NCBI GenBank assembly: GCA_020633075.1
Contig: JACKEI010000002.1
Location: 310,001 to 374,000 of the forward strand
DNA from: Sandaracinaceae bacterium
GTDB lineage: Bacteria > Myxococcota_A > Polyangia > Polyangiales > Houyiibacteriaceae
Reading direction: 5' to 3'
DNA: 64,000 bases
Made by a program: the position numbers and the translations under genes. The notes under the pieces are model-generated. The model searched no databases. It saw only the letters and a program-made list of their open reading frames with translations, and was not told the DNA's origin. This document shows positions 50,069-59,466 of this stretch, piece by piece; within the stretch, counting starts at the first letter, position 1, and each line of letters begins with the position of its first letter.

Positions 50069-51727
50069 ATGACCGCTCTGACGCCTTCCCAGACGCCCGC
50101 CTGGCTTGCCCTCGAGGCGCACGCTCGCGCGACGGCCACGCTGCACACCCGCGCGTTGTTCGACGCGGACCCGCAGCGCTTCAGCCGCATGCATGCCGAG
50201 CTCCCTGGTCTGCTCTTCGACTACTCGAAGCACGCCGTCACAGCCGAGACGATGGCGCTCTTGCAGGACTTGGCACGCGAGCGCGGCGTGCCCGAGGCGC
50301 GCGCGGCCATGCTGCGCGGCGATGCCATCAACGTGACCGAGCATCGCGCCGTCCTGCACACGGCCCTCCGTGCCCAGAGCGACACCGGCCTGGTCGTGGA
50401 TGGTCAGCCGGTCTACCCGCTCGTGCAGGCAGAGCTCGCGAAGATGCAAGCGCTGAGCGAGCGCCTCGGCCGCGGAGAGCTGCTGGGGCACACGGGCGAG
50501 CCCATCACGGACATCGTCAACATCGGCATCGGGGGCTCGGACCTCGGTCCGGTGATGGTCAGCGAGGCGCTGCGGCCGTTCTGGCGCGAGGGGCTGCGCG
50601 CGCACTTCGTCAGCAACGTCGACGGCGCGGATCTCACCGGGGTGCTGGGCCGCGTGCGGGCGGCCACCACGTTGTTCCTGATCGCGTCCAAGACCTTCAC
50701 CACGGACGAGACGCTCACCAACGCGCACAGCGCTCGCGCCTGGCTGTTGCACCAGCTGGGGGCCGGCCCCGAGGCGGTCGCCAAGCACTTCGTCGCGCTC
50801 TCCACCAACACCGCCGGCGTGGTCGAGTTCGGCATCGACCCGGCCAACATGCTGGAGTTCTGGGACTGGGTGGGGGGTCGCTACTCACTCTGGAGCGCCA
50901 TCGGCACCTCGCTCGCGTGCGTGCTCGGCATGGAGCACTTCGACGCGCTCTTGGCAGGCGCCGCCGACGTGGACGCGCACTTCCGCGACGCGCCATTGGA
51001 CCAGAACATCCCGGTGTTGATGGCGCTCCTCGGCGTGTTCCACCACAACTTCCGGGGCGCCGCCACGCACGCGGTCCTGCCTTACGACCAGCACCTGCAC
51101 CGCTTCCCGGCCTACCTGCAGCAGGCCGACATGGAGAGCAACGGCAAGCGCGTGCGCCGCAGCGGCGAGGACGTCGTGGGCTACGAGACCGGCCCGGTCG
51201 TGTGGGGGGAGCCGGGGACCAACGGCCAGCACGCCTTCTACCAGCTGCTGCACCAGGGCACGGGCGTCGTGCCCGCAGACTTCCTGGTCGCCGCGCGCAG
51301 CCAGTGCCCGCTCGGCCGGCATCACGACAAGCTCGTGGCCAACTGCTTCGCGCAGACCGAGGCGCTCATGCGCGGTCGCACGCTCGCGGAAGCGCGCGCC
51401 GAGCTGCGCAGCAGCGGCCTCCCGCCGGACGAGGTGGAGCGCCTGGCACCGCACAAGGTGTTCCCGGGCAACCGCTCCACGTCGACCTTCCTCTACGAGC
51501 AGCTGGACCCGCGCACGCTGGGCCGCTTGATCGCGCTCTACGAGCACAAGATCTTCGTGCAGGGCGTGATCTGGGACGTGAACAGCTACGATCAGATGGG
51601 CGTGGAGCTCGGCAAGCAGCTGGCCAAGGCCATCCTGCCCGAGCTCGATGGGCAGGGTGAGGTGCTTGGTCACGACGCGTCGACCGCGGCGCTGATCACG
51701 CGCTACCGTGACCTACGGCGCGGCTGA
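50069..51727 (+). CDS. pgi: Glucose-6-phosphate isomerase
   Basis: A 552-residue enzyme interconverting glucose-6-phosphate and fructose-6-phosphate. Motifs are IVNIGIGGSDLGPVMVSEAL, IASKTFTTDETLTNA, WGEPGTNGQHAFYQLLHQG and the signature VNSYDQMGVELGKQLAKAI. It is the normal length of the long bacterial form. It starts 50 bases after the hybrid kinase. Confidence 0.97.
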   Translation: MTALTPSQTPAWLALEAHARATATLHTRALFDADPQRFSRMHAELPGLLFDYSKHAVTAETMALLQDLARERGVPEARAAMLRGDAINVTEHRAVLHTALRAQSDTGLVVDGQPVYPLVQAELAKMQALSERLGRGELLGHTGEPITDIVNIGIGGSDLGPVMVSEALRPFWREGLRAHFVSNVDGADLTGVLGRVRAATTLFLIASKTFTTDETLTNAHSARAWLLHQLGAGPEAVAKHFVALSTNTAGVVEFGIDPANMLEFWDWVGGRYSLWSAIGTSLACVLGMEHFDALLAGAADVDAHFRDAPLDQNIPVLMALLGVFHHNFRGAATHAVLPYDQHLHRFPAYLQQADMESNGKRVRRSGEDVVGYETGPVVWGEPGTNGQHAFYQLLHQGTGVVPADFLVAARSQCPLGRHHDKLVANCFAQTEALMRGRTLAEARAELRSSGLPPDEVERLAPHKVFPGNRSTSTFLYEQLDPRTLGRLIALYEHKIFVQGVIWDVNSYDQMGVELGKQLAKAILPELDGQGEVLGHDASTAALITRYRDLRRG

Positions 51728-51756
51728 AGAGGCCCGCGCCGTAGGTCGAGGTGAGC

Positions 51757-52605
51757 TCACAGCACGTCGATGTACGCGGCGACGGAGAGCTTGACCATCC
51801 AGATGTCGGGGGAGCTGTGATCCCCTCCGCCGAAGTCGCTGTGCACCAAGTAGGGGAAGCCGAAGTCGAGGTTGATGTCGGCCAGGATGTCGGAGATGGT
51901 GAGCGAGTAGCCTCCGCCGAAGAACAGCGGCATGGCCAGGAAGTCCTTGTCCATGTCGAGCGCGCTGAAGCCGGTGGAGACGCGGAAGTGAAGCGCCTCG
52001 GTGGGGTTGAAGGTGAACACCGCAGGCAGGTAGATGTTGGCCTGGGCGTCGTTGGTCTCGACCTCGAAGGTGACGCCCGTGTCGATCATGAAGCTGTTGA
52101 AGCGGAAGCGAATGGGGAGCGAGGCGCGGAACGCGTGCCGCGTGGGCCCATGGCTGTGCGTCCGCAGGTACATCTCGACGTCACCCGCGATCGCGACGTG
52201 CTCCGTGGTCAGGAACTGGTAGCGAGCGTAGATGGGCAGCGCGAGGAAGTGGACGTGGTTGCCGTCCCAGAAGAGAGGCAGGACGCCGCCGCCGTAGCGT
52301 GGCCAGAACCACTCGCGGTTCAGGCTGATGCCGAACTCGAGGTTCTCGATGAGGGAGATGCCGCCCCCGAGATCGTGCGCGAAGAACTCGCCGTTGCGAG
52401 CGTTTCCGTTGGCGTCTCCGAAGGTGAGCCCGAGGTCGGCGCGCACGTAGCCCTCGGGAAGCACGAGTTCGCGCTGGGTCCGCTGAATGGGGACCCCGGC
52501 GCTGACCGGGGCGACGGCGGGCTCGCCCACGTCTTGAGCGCTGGCGTGGCTGGCCGTGCCCGCCAGGAGGGCGGCGAGCAAGATGAGTCGTTTGGTGTGT
52601 TCCAT
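51757..52605 (-). CDS. Predicted outer-membrane or periplasmic beta-barrel protein
   Basis: A 282-residue protein with a cleavable signal (RLILLAALLAGTASHASAQD). The mature sequence alternates hydrophobic and polar residues in many short strands (HFLALPIYARYQFLTTEHVAIAGDVEMYLRT, NIYLPAVFTFNPTEALHFRVSTGFSAL) and ends in a short hydrophobic strand (KLSVAAYIDVL), as in outer-membrane barrels. ATG at 52605 has AAGGA six bases upstream. The family is not recognised; transport or structural role unknown. Confidence 0.75.
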   Translation of the reverse strand: MEHTKRLILLAALLAGTASHASAQDVGEPAVAPVSAGVPIQRTQRELVLPEGYVRADLGLTFGDANGNARNGEFFAHDLGGGISLIENLEFGISLNREWFWPRYGGGVLPLFWDGNHVHFLALPIYARYQFLTTEHVAIAGDVEMYLRTHSHGPTRHAFRASLPIRFRFNSFMIDTGVTFEVETNDAQANIYLPAVFTFNPTEALHFRVSTGFSALDMDKDFLAMPLFFGGGYSLTISDILADINLDFGFPYLVHSDFGGGDHSSPDIWMVKLSVAAYIDVL

Positions 52606-52803
52606 GGCGTTCCTTGAGGCAAAGGTCTCACCGTCCGCGAACGAGGACAGCGAGAGCAGCGATTCCAGTGCCACCATACCTGGAGTTGGTGCCGACGCGA
52701 GACCAAACGTGGCTGCCCCGCAGCTTGCGGTGCACGTCGCTTGCCTCTAGAGACCGCTCTTCGGGCACCACGCGCGCGCTCGGCACACAGGAGGAACGGA
52801 CCC

Positions 52804-53277
52804 GTGAGCATCTACGACCACCAAGTTGAGACCCTGAGCGGCGAGACCGTTTCCCTGCGGCAATACGAGGGCGATGTGCTGCTCATCGTCAACACCGCCA
52901 GCAAGTGCGGCTTCACGCCGCAGCTCGAGGGGCTGGAGGCGCTCCACAAGAAGTACGCGGCGCGCGGGCTGCGCGTCCTGGGTTTCCCCAGCAACCAGTT
53001 CGCGCAGGAGCTCGGCAGCGCCGACGAGATCGGCGCCTTCTGCCAGAAGAACTACGGTGTGTCGTTCCCGATGCACGCCACGGTGAGCGTCAACGGGGCG
53101 GAAGCTCACGGGCTCTTCAAGGAGCTCAAGCACGCGGCGCCGGGCTTCCTCGGCACCGAGGCCATCAAGTGGAACTTCACCAAGTTCCTCGTGGACCGCC
53201 AGGGACGCGTCGTGGCGCGCTTCGGAACACGCACCACGCCTCGCGAGCTCGAGAAGCACATCGAGCGCCTGCTCTGA
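52804..53277 (+). CDS. Glutathione peroxidase (Cys type)
   Basis: A 157-residue thiol peroxidase. The peroxidatic Cys is in NTASKCGFTPQ (Cys35, Cys rather than selenocysteine), with Gln in GFPSNQFAQE and Trp/Asn in IKWNFTKFLVD. Bacterial members of this type usually use thioredoxin rather than glutathione. The GTG start follows a GAGGAA. It is divergent from the outer-membrane protein gene across a 198-base gap in which I see nothing else. Confidence 0.93.
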   Translation: MSIYDHQVETLSGETVSLRQYEGDVLLIVNTASKCGFTPQLEGLEALHKKYAARGLRVLGFPSNQFAQELGSADEIGAFCQKNYGVSFPMHATVSVNGAEAHGLFKELKHAAPGFLGTEAIKWNFTKFLVDRQGRVVARFGTRTTPRELEKHIERLL

Positions 53278-53305
53278 CCGCGCCGCGCTGCGGTCCGAGT
53301 CGTGA

Positions 53306-54589
53306 TCAGTTGCGCGTCACGAAGGGCGAGGGCAGGTGGCCGCCCATGGGCATGGTCCGCCGCCTGTCGTCCCGGCCGACCAAGAACGGCAGCGCGTCGT
53401 CCAGCCGCTGACTGAGCGCCTGCGCGATGCGCCACAGGAACTTGGCGCCGATGTTGGCGTCGTGCTGCACCAGCGCAAAGAACGCGCTGCGCTCCAGGCA
53501 CAGCGCGCGCGTGGAGCGCACCGCGACCACGGCCGCGTTGCTGGGGGAGTTGTTGAGCAGCGACATCTCGCCGAAGTGTGAGCCCGTGCGCAGCTCCGCC
53601 ACGGTCTTGCCGTCCTTGCGGACCGCCACCGTGCCCTCGGCGATGATGAAGAGCCGGCCGCGCTCGTCATCCTGCTCCAGGATGACCTGCTCGGGGGCGT
53701 AGACGGCGCTCTGCAACGCTTGGCTGATGCGCGCCAGCTCGGGCAGGTCCATGTCCGAGAAGAGCATCAGCTGACGCAGCGCGTGGAAGTCTTGCGAGAC
53801 CTCCACCATGCGCCCCGTGACGTGCGCGGGGGCGGCTTCCGGGGGCTCGACGCGAATGACGACGGCGGTGATGTTGTCGTCGCCCCCGCGCTGGTTGGCC
53901 AGCCCCACGAGCTGACCCGCCAGCTTGTCGGTGTTGTCCTCACCCAGCAGCCTCACCAGCTCGAGGTCGTCGCCGAAGTACCCATGCAGCCCGTCGCTGC
54001 ACAGGAGCAAGCGGTCCTGCGGCAGCACGTCGAACACCAGGGTGTCCACCATCACGTTCTCGTGGGGTCCCACCGCGCGCGTGACGATGTTGCCGTAGCC
54101 GCTGGCGAGCGCCTCCTCGCGCGTCATGATGCCGTGCCGGACGGCCTCCGCCACGTAGGTGTGGTCTTGGCTGACGTAGTGCAGCTGGCCAGCCCGGGAC
54201 AGGTACAGGCGGCTGTCGCCAACATGCCCCATGATGGCCTTGCTGCCCACGATCAGCAGCGCGGTGCAAGTGGTGCCCATGCCGCGGTTGCCTTCCTCCA
54301 CGCTCCGCCGGTAGACCGTGGCCGAGGCCGCCTCGATCGCGTGGCGCATCAACCCGCTGATGGCGTCGCACTGCTGCTGGGTGGGGTCCTCCACCAGCAT
54401 CTGACTCTGGGCCCGCACGGCCGCGATGACCGTCTCCGCCGCGAGGCGACTGGCGACTTCACCGGCGGCGTGGCCACCCATCCCGTCGCAGACGACGTAG
54501 AGACCCAGCTCGGGCGCAGCGAGCCACGTGTCCTCGTTCATCTCACGGACGCGTCCGACGTCCGACAACCCAGAAGCGATGAGTTTCAC
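53306..54589 (-). CDS. PP2C phosphatase fused to cyclic-nucleotide-binding domain
   Basis: A 427-residue protein. Residues 1-250 are a PP2C domain with every metal motif (GRVREMNEDTW, YVVCDGMGGHAAGEVAS, MGHVGDSRLYLSRAG, LLLCSDGLHGYF, RGGDDNITAVV). Residues 270-400 are a cNMP-binding beta-roll (VILEQDDERGRLFIIAEGTVAVRKDGK, GSHFGEMSLLNNSPSNAAVVAV). The canonical Arg of the FGE...R-A phosphate cassette is Asn here (SNAAVV), so binding of cAMP or cGMP is uncertain. The layout suggests a Ser/Thr phosphatase gated by a small ligand or by the domain itself. Confidence 0.9.
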   Translation of the reverse strand: MKLIASGLSDVGRVREMNEDTWLAAPELGLYVVCDGMGGHAAGEVASRLAAETVIAAVRAQSQMLVEDPTQQQCDAISGLMRHAIEAASATVYRRSVEEGNRGMGTTCTALLIVGSKAIMGHVGDSRLYLSRAGQLHYVSQDHTYVAEAVRHGIMTREEALASGYGNIVTRAVGPHENVMVDTLVFDVLPQDRLLLCSDGLHGYFGDDLELVRLLGEDNTDKLAGQLVGLANQRGGDDNITAVVIRVEPPEAAPAHVTGRMVEVSQDFHALRQLMLFSDMDLPELARISQALQSAVYAPEQVILEQDDERGRLFIIAEGTVAVRKDGKTVAELRTGSHFGEMSLLNNSPSNAAVVAVRSTRALCLERSAFFALVQHDANIGAKFLWRIAQALSQRLDDALPFLVGRDDRRRTMPMGGHLPSPFVTRN

Positions 54590-54652
54590 CGGGCGACGAT
54601 AGCGGACTCGGAAGAGTCACGGAACGCCAAAGTGTGGCGTACCATCGCCGCG

Positions 54653-55456
54653 ATGAGCGACCTCGCGTCCAAGTACGGCCCCTACGCTCTGATTCTGGGC
54701 GGCACGGCGGGCATCGGTGCAGGCTTCAGCGCGGCGTTGGCCCGCGCGGGAGTGTCCCCCCTCGTCGTGGCCCGCGCCGCCGACGCACCCGGAGAGTTCG
54801 CGCAGCGACTCGCGGCGGAGACGGGCTGCGACGCGCGCGGCTTCGCGCTCGACTTGGCCGACGACGACGCCATCGCCGAGGTGGCCGAGCTCACCGCGGA
54901 GCTCGACGTGGGCTTGGTGGTGTACGTGGCGGCCGTCTCGCTCGTAGGGCCCTTCGAGTCCCACTCGGCCGAGGCCAAGCGGCGCGCGCTGAGCGTGAAC
55001 TGCCGTGGTCCCCTCGAGACCTGCGACGTCTTCCTGCCTCGTTTGCGCGCGCGCGGCCGTGGCGGGTTGATCCTGATGTCGTCGGCGTCTGGGCACCAGG
55101 GCACGGGCTGGGTCTCCACGTACGCCGCGACCAAAGCGTTCAACACCGTGCTGGCCGAGGGGCTGTGGTGGGAGTACCGGGAGCAGGGCGTGGACGTGCT
55201 GGCCGTGGAGGCGGGGCGCACGGAGACGCCCACGTATCGCGGGCAGCGCCCACGTGACACAGCGACCTGGATCGCGCCCATCCAGTCGGCCGACGCGGTG
55301 GCGAGCGAGGCGCTCGCGGCGCTGGGGCGCGTTCCGTCGCACCTGACCGGCACGCGCGGTCGCTGGTCCACCCGGCTCATGCGCACCCTCTTGCCGCGGC
55401 GCACGCTGGTCGCCCTCTACGGGTCCAGCACGCGCGCCATGTTCGAGCCGGAGTAG
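54653..55456 (+). CDS. Short-chain dehydrogenase 1
   Basis: A 267-residue classical SDR: LILGGTAGIGAGFSAAL (nucleotide site, unusual GGTAGIG), YVAAVSLVG in place of NNAG, MSSASG serine and YAATKAF (Tyr-x3-Lys). The substrate is unknown. It is divergent from the PP2C-cNMP gene and convergent with a second SDR 18 bases away. Confidence 0.85.
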   Translation: MSDLASKYGPYALILGGTAGIGAGFSAALARAGVSPLVVARAADAPGEFAQRLAAETGCDARGFALDLADDDAIAEVAELTAELDVGLVVYVAAVSLVGPFESHSAEAKRRALSVNCRGPLETCDVFLPRLRARGRGGLILMSSASGHQGTGWVSTYAATKAFNTVLAEGLWWEYREQGVDVLAVEAGRTETPTYRGQRPRDTATWIAPIQSADAVASEALAALGRVPSHLTGTRGRWSTRLMRTLLPRRTLVALYGSSTRAMFEPE

Positions 55457-55473
55457 CGCGGCCGGAAAGGCGG

Positions 55474-56247
55474 CTACTTCATCATGCGCGCCGTGATGCG
55501 CGTGAGCAGCCAGCGCGGGGTGAGCAGCCCGCCCCAGTACAAGAGCCGATTGAGTAGGCCGTGGATGGAGAGTGTGCGACCACGCCGGAGCGCCAGGTAG
55601 CCGTGCCGCGCCGTGGCGTCCGCGCTCGCGACCGCGCCCTTGAACAGCAGCGTGTCCCCCGCGCCCGCGACGGCGGCGAAGCCGGTGTGGGTCGCGCCCG
55701 GACAGTGCGCCGTGACCGTGACCCCGGTGCCGCGCAGCTCGTGCGCGATGCCCTCGCTGAACGACACGACGTAGGCCTTGGTGGCGAAGTAGACGCTCAT
55801 GCCCGGGCCCGCCTGGAACGCGGCCGTGGAGGCGATGTTGAGCACGCGACCGTAGCGTTGCTGCACCATGCCGGGCAGGAACAGGTGCGTGAGCGCCGTG
55901 AGCGCCGTCACGTTGACCTGCACCATCTCGAGCTCCGAGCGCAGCTCGCTCGCGTGGAAGGTGCTCACGTAGCCGAGGCCAGCGTTGTTCACCAACACGT
56001 CCACCCGTATCCCGTCCCGGGTCAGCGCGTCGAACAGCTCGCGCGGGGCTTCGGCACGCGACAAGTCGGCCGGATACACATGAGCGCGGACGCCCTGCTG
56101 CTCGAGCTCGGCCGCGAGCGCGCGGAGCTTGTCTTCACTGCGGGCCACGAGCACGACGTCGTGTTGGTCCGCGGCAAAGAGCTTGGCGTACTCGACGCCG
56201 AGTCCGGAGCTGGCCCCGGTGATGAGTGCGGTTCGCTTCGTTTGCAT
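55474..56247 (-). CDS. Short-chain dehydrogenase 2
   Basis: A 257-residue classical SDR with LITGASSGLGVEYAK, LVNNAGLGYVS, IASTAAF and YFATKAYVVSFSE, so the catalytic Ser-Tyr-Lys is complete. It resembles the DltE/YqjQ-type oxidoreductases acting on lipids or steroids. The last 25 residues are Arg-rich and hydrophobic (LLYWGGLLTPRWLLTRITARMMK), a possible membrane-associating tail. It is divergent from the TesB gene. Confidence 0.85.
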   Translation of the reverse strand: MQTKRTALITGASSGLGVEYAKLFAADQHDVVLVARSEDKLRALAAELEQQGVRAHVYPADLSRAEAPRELFDALTRDGIRVDVLVNNAGLGYVSTFHASELRSELEMVQVNVTALTALTHLFLPGMVQQRYGRVLNIASTAAFQAGPGMSVYFATKAYVVSFSEGIAHELRGTGVTVTAHCPGATHTGFAAVAGAGDTLLFKGAVASADATARHGYLALRRGRTLSIHGLLNRLLYWGGLLTPRWLLTRITARMMK

Positions 56248-56318
56248 GTTCGGGCTCGGGGCTGGGGGTGGCGCCTACGCGCTCGCAGGCTAAAGCATCT
56301 CCATCTCACGGAGGACCT

Positions 56319-57185
56319 ATGTACCCGATCGACACCCTCCTCGCCCGCCTCGACCTCGATCGACTGGATCGGGACCTCTACCGCGGCCACACACCCAACG
56401 ACGGCCGCCCGCGCGTCTTCGGAGGGTTGGTGGCGGCGCAGGCGCTGATCGCGGCCTACCGCACCGTGGACGAGACCGACAAGTTCGCGCACTCGCTGCA
56501 CGGCTACTTCTTGCGTCCTGGGGACCCTCGCCTCCCGATCCTCTTCTACGTGGACCGCATCCGAGACGGCAAGTCGTTCGCGACCCGGCGCATCGTCGCG
56601 CGGCAGGAGAGCGAAGCCATCTTCAACATGTCCGTCTCCTTCCACGTGAACGAGCCAGGGCTGTCGCATCAGGAGCGCATGCCCGACACCGCCCCTCCCG
56701 ACGGGCTGAAGACCAACGCCGAGCGCCTCGCCGAGTATGCGGAGCGCACCGACAACCCCGTCTTTCCGTTCTTGCTGCGCCTCGAGCGACCGGTCGAGCA
56801 CCGAGACCCCGAGCCCATCGACCTGTTGGATCCCCAGCCGCACCGCGGGCTGAAGCGGCTCTGGTTTCGCGGGGCGGGGCCCATCCCGGACGATCAGGCG
56901 CTGCACCAGGCCGTGGTCACCTACGCGAGCGACATGGGCCTGCTGGACAACTGCATTCAGCACCACGGCCACACCTGGCTCGACCCCCGCTTGATGATCG
57001 CCAGCCTGGACCACGCGCTGTGGTTCCACCGCCCCCTACGCGCGGACGACTGGCTGCTCTACTCCATGAAGAGCCCCAACGCCGAGGGAGGGCGCGGCTT
57101 CAACACGGGCCGCATGCACGCCGCAGACGGAACGTTGGTGGCCAGCGTGGCGCAGGAGAGCCTCATGCGCGTGCGCCGCGACTGA
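56319..57185 (+). CDS. tesB: Acyl-CoA thioesterase II
   Basis: A 288-residue double-hotdog thioesterase. It opens RDLYRGHTPNDGRPRVFGGLVAAQALIAAYRTV and has the C-terminal block HTWLDPRLMIASLDHALWFHRPLRADDWLLYSMKSPNAEGGRGFNTGRM, which holds the catalytic Asp and Gln/Thr region of TesB. It releases free fatty acids from acyl-CoA. GGAGG lies five bases before the ATG. Confidence 0.93.
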   Translation: MYPIDTLLARLDLDRLDRDLYRGHTPNDGRPRVFGGLVAAQALIAAYRTVDETDKFAHSLHGYFLRPGDPRLPILFYVDRIRDGKSFATRRIVARQESEAIFNMSVSFHVNEPGLSHQERMPDTAPPDGLKTNAERLAEYAERTDNPVFPFLLRLERPVEHRDPEPIDLLDPQPHRGLKRLWFRGAGPIPDDQALHQAVVTYASDMGLLDNCIQHHGHTWLDPRLMIASLDHALWFHRPLRADDWLLYSMKSPNAEGGRGFNTGRMHAADGTLVASVAQESLMRVRRD

Positions 57186-57205
57186 GTCACGCGACTTGTG
57201 GTTGA

Positions 57206-59434
57206 TCAGAAGGTCACGCGTACGGGCTGTCGCACGAAGTGGCTCACGCCGGTGCCCAGCTGGCCATCGTGGGAGTCGCCCCAGCAGTAGATCTGCCCAC
57301 CGGTCGTCCGCGCGCAGGTGTGCGTGTCTCCGCAGTGGACCTCCGCGACGTCGCTCAGTCCGCTCACCGCCACGGGCGCCTGGCGCGTCAGGCGTGACCC
57401 ATCGCCGAGCTGGCCGTGTGAACCGAGCCCCCAGCACATGACACGCCCCTCGCGTGTGCGCGCGCACGAGTGCTTGTAGCCGACGCTCACCTGCGTCGCG
57501 TCGGTCAGCGACTGGACCGCTACGGGCGTCGCGTAGGAGGCGAGGGCGCCGTTGCCGAGCTGCCCCTCGCCCCCGCGGCCCCAGCAGTAGACCTGCCCGT
57601 TGGGGAGGGCGCCGCAGGCGTGCAGCTCGCCCACCGAGACGCTGGACCAGGCGGGCGGCCCGACCACCCGGGTGGGGGTGGCGCTCGACAGTCCCTGACC
57701 GTCGCCTCGCTGCCCTCCGTTGCCGCGGCCCCAGCAGGCGAGCTCGCCCTGGGCGCCGAGCGCGCACATGGTGTAGCCGCCGCCGTGCAGGCTGGTCACG
57801 GGGAAGCCTGCGCTCACGGTCGTGGGGCTGAGCGAGAAGCTCGCCGTGTCGTCGCCGCGCACGCCGTCGACGTTGATGCCCACGCAGCGCACCGCGCCAG
57901 CTTCGTCCGTCGCGCACGCGGTGCCTCCAGCGATGGCCAAGGCCCGCACGGGTGGCAGCGGGAGCGCGCGTGGGTTGCGAAAGCCTGGGTCGCCGTTGGC
58001 GCTGCGACCGAGGTTCCCACCCCAGCACGCCACGGCGCCGTGGCCGCCCAGCGCGCACGCGTCGATGCCTCCCGTCACCACGCGCATGGCGCCGGTGACT
58101 CCGTCCACCAGCGTGGGCCGATCACGCACACCGAAGACGTGGGTGTGGTGCCCGAGCTGCACGCCGGCGCGGTCGAGTCCCCAGCAGTAGATGGCGCCTC
58201 CCGGCGTGACGATGCAGCTCTGCGCGCCTTCGACCGACAGCCCCCGAGCGGACTCACCCTCGGGCAGCGCGACCGCGCTGGGTACCTCTGCCCAAGTGGG
58301 CGTGCGCCGTCCCGTCTGCCGCCCGGAGTCGTCGCCCCAGCAGGAGACGCTGCCATCCGCGCCGCGGGCGCACACGTGCATGGGACCGATGCTCAGCTCG
58401 ACGATGGGGCTGGTGCTCGCGATGGCGTTGGGACGGTCAACTGGCTGATTGCTCGCCACCCCGGCCTCGCCGTACTCGTTGTTGCCGCGGCAGGTCACGG
58501 CGCCGGCGCCGCTCACGCCGCAGGTCGTGTTCCCGCCCGCGAAGAGCGCGACGGCGTCCTGGAAGTAGGCGGAGAGGCTCGGTCGCGCTCGCGCGGGGGT
58601 GCGCTCACCGTCCACCGCGAAGGGCTCGTAGCCCCAGCAGTAGGCGCCGTTGGGCGTCGACGCGCAGGTGTGCTCGCGGCCCAGCGCCAGCCCTGTCACG
58701 CCGCGCGGGAGGCCGCGCACCACGCGAGCTTGGGGGGCGCTCCGGTAGTTGCCCGTCCCGAGCTGCCCGGAGCTTCCGTCGCCCCAGCACGACACGCCTC
58801 GCGGCGAGAGCGCGCAGGAGTGGTAGAGCCCGGCCCAGAGGCCAGTCGCCCCGCGCACTCCGGCGACCATGGTGGGCCCGCTGTCCTCGCGGCCCCCGCT
58901 CTGACCGTTGCTGTTGCTGCCCCAGCAGGTGACCGCGCCCCGCGCGACGATGGCGCAGCTGTGAAAGCCCCCGACCGCGAGGCGGGTCGCGCCACTGACC
59001 CCGGCTACCTGCCTGGCTTGCCGGAGCTCTGGGCCACCGCCGCCCACCTGCGCGTGCCCGTTGCTGCCCCAGCAGTACACATCGCCCGTGCTGGTGCGTG
59101 CGCAGGCGTGCGCGTTGCCAGCTCCCACCTCCACGACGTCACGGACCCCCTGCACCGGCGCGGGCGCCGCGCGGCCGGTGGTGCTGCCGTCCCCGAGCTG
59201 GCCGTCGTCGTTGTGACCCCAGCAGTACGCCTGTCGTTCGTGGACGGCGCAGCTGAAGTGCATGCCGGCTGCGACGGTCGCGGCGCCGTTGGCGCTGGGC
59301 TGCGCCAGCGCTGAGCTCCCGGTCGCGAGGCATGCCGCGGCGACCACGCCCAGCGCCAGAGCGGTCCCCAGGGTCCGCGCCAGGCGGCGCTGCGAGGGGC
59401 GAGCGGAGGGGCGGGGAGATCGGTCGTGGGGCAT
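57206..59434 (-). CDS. Secreted RCC1-repeat propeller protein with paired cysteines
   Basis: A 742-residue protein. The signal region (TLGTALALGVVAAACLATGSSALAQ) is followed by 14 RCC1-type repeats, each built like C-x8/9-[CWG]-x-N-x-x-GQ-x-G (for example ACARTSTGDVYCWGSNGHAQ). Every repeat carries a Cys pair across the same hairpin, 28 in all, which suits disulfides outside the cytosol. Fourteen repeats fit two seven-bladed propellers. The repeats resemble those of BLIP-II and other secreted RCC1 proteins; ligand or partner unknown. The start is ATG at 59434 after a short upstream shadow. Confidence 0.85.
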   Translation of the reverse strand: MPHDRSPRPSARPSQRRLARTLGTALALGVVAAACLATGSSALAQPSANGAATVAAGMHFSCAVHERQAYCWGHNDDGQLGDGSTTGRAAPAPVQGVRDVVEVGAGNAHACARTSTGDVYCWGSNGHAQVGGGGPELRQARQVAGVSGATRLAVGGFHSCAIVARGAVTCWGSNSNGQSGGREDSGPTMVAGVRGATGLWAGLYHSCALSPRGVSCWGDGSSGQLGTGNYRSAPQARVVRGLPRGVTGLALGREHTCASTPNGAYCWGYEPFAVDGERTPARARPSLSAYFQDAVALFAGGNTTCGVSGAGAVTCRGNNEYGEAGVASNQPVDRPNAIASTSPIVELSIGPMHVCARGADGSVSCWGDDSGRQTGRRTPTWAEVPSAVALPEGESARGLSVEGAQSCIVTPGGAIYCWGLDRAGVQLGHHTHVFGVRDRPTLVDGVTGAMRVVTGGIDACALGGHGAVACWGGNLGRSANGDPGFRNPRALPLPPVRALAIAGGTACATDEAGAVRCVGINVDGVRGDDTASFSLSPTTVSAGFPVTSLHGGGYTMCALGAQGELACWGRGNGGQRGDGQGLSSATPTRVVGPPAWSSVSVGELHACGALPNGQVYCWGRGGEGQLGNGALASYATPVAVQSLTDATQVSVGYKHSCARTREGRVMCWGLGSHGQLGDGSRLTRQAPVAVSGLSDVAEVHCGDTHTCARTTGGQIYCWGDSHDGQLGTGVSHFVRQPVRVTF

Positions 59435-59466
59435 GGCGGAGATCCTGGTGTCGGCGGGGTGGGCGG

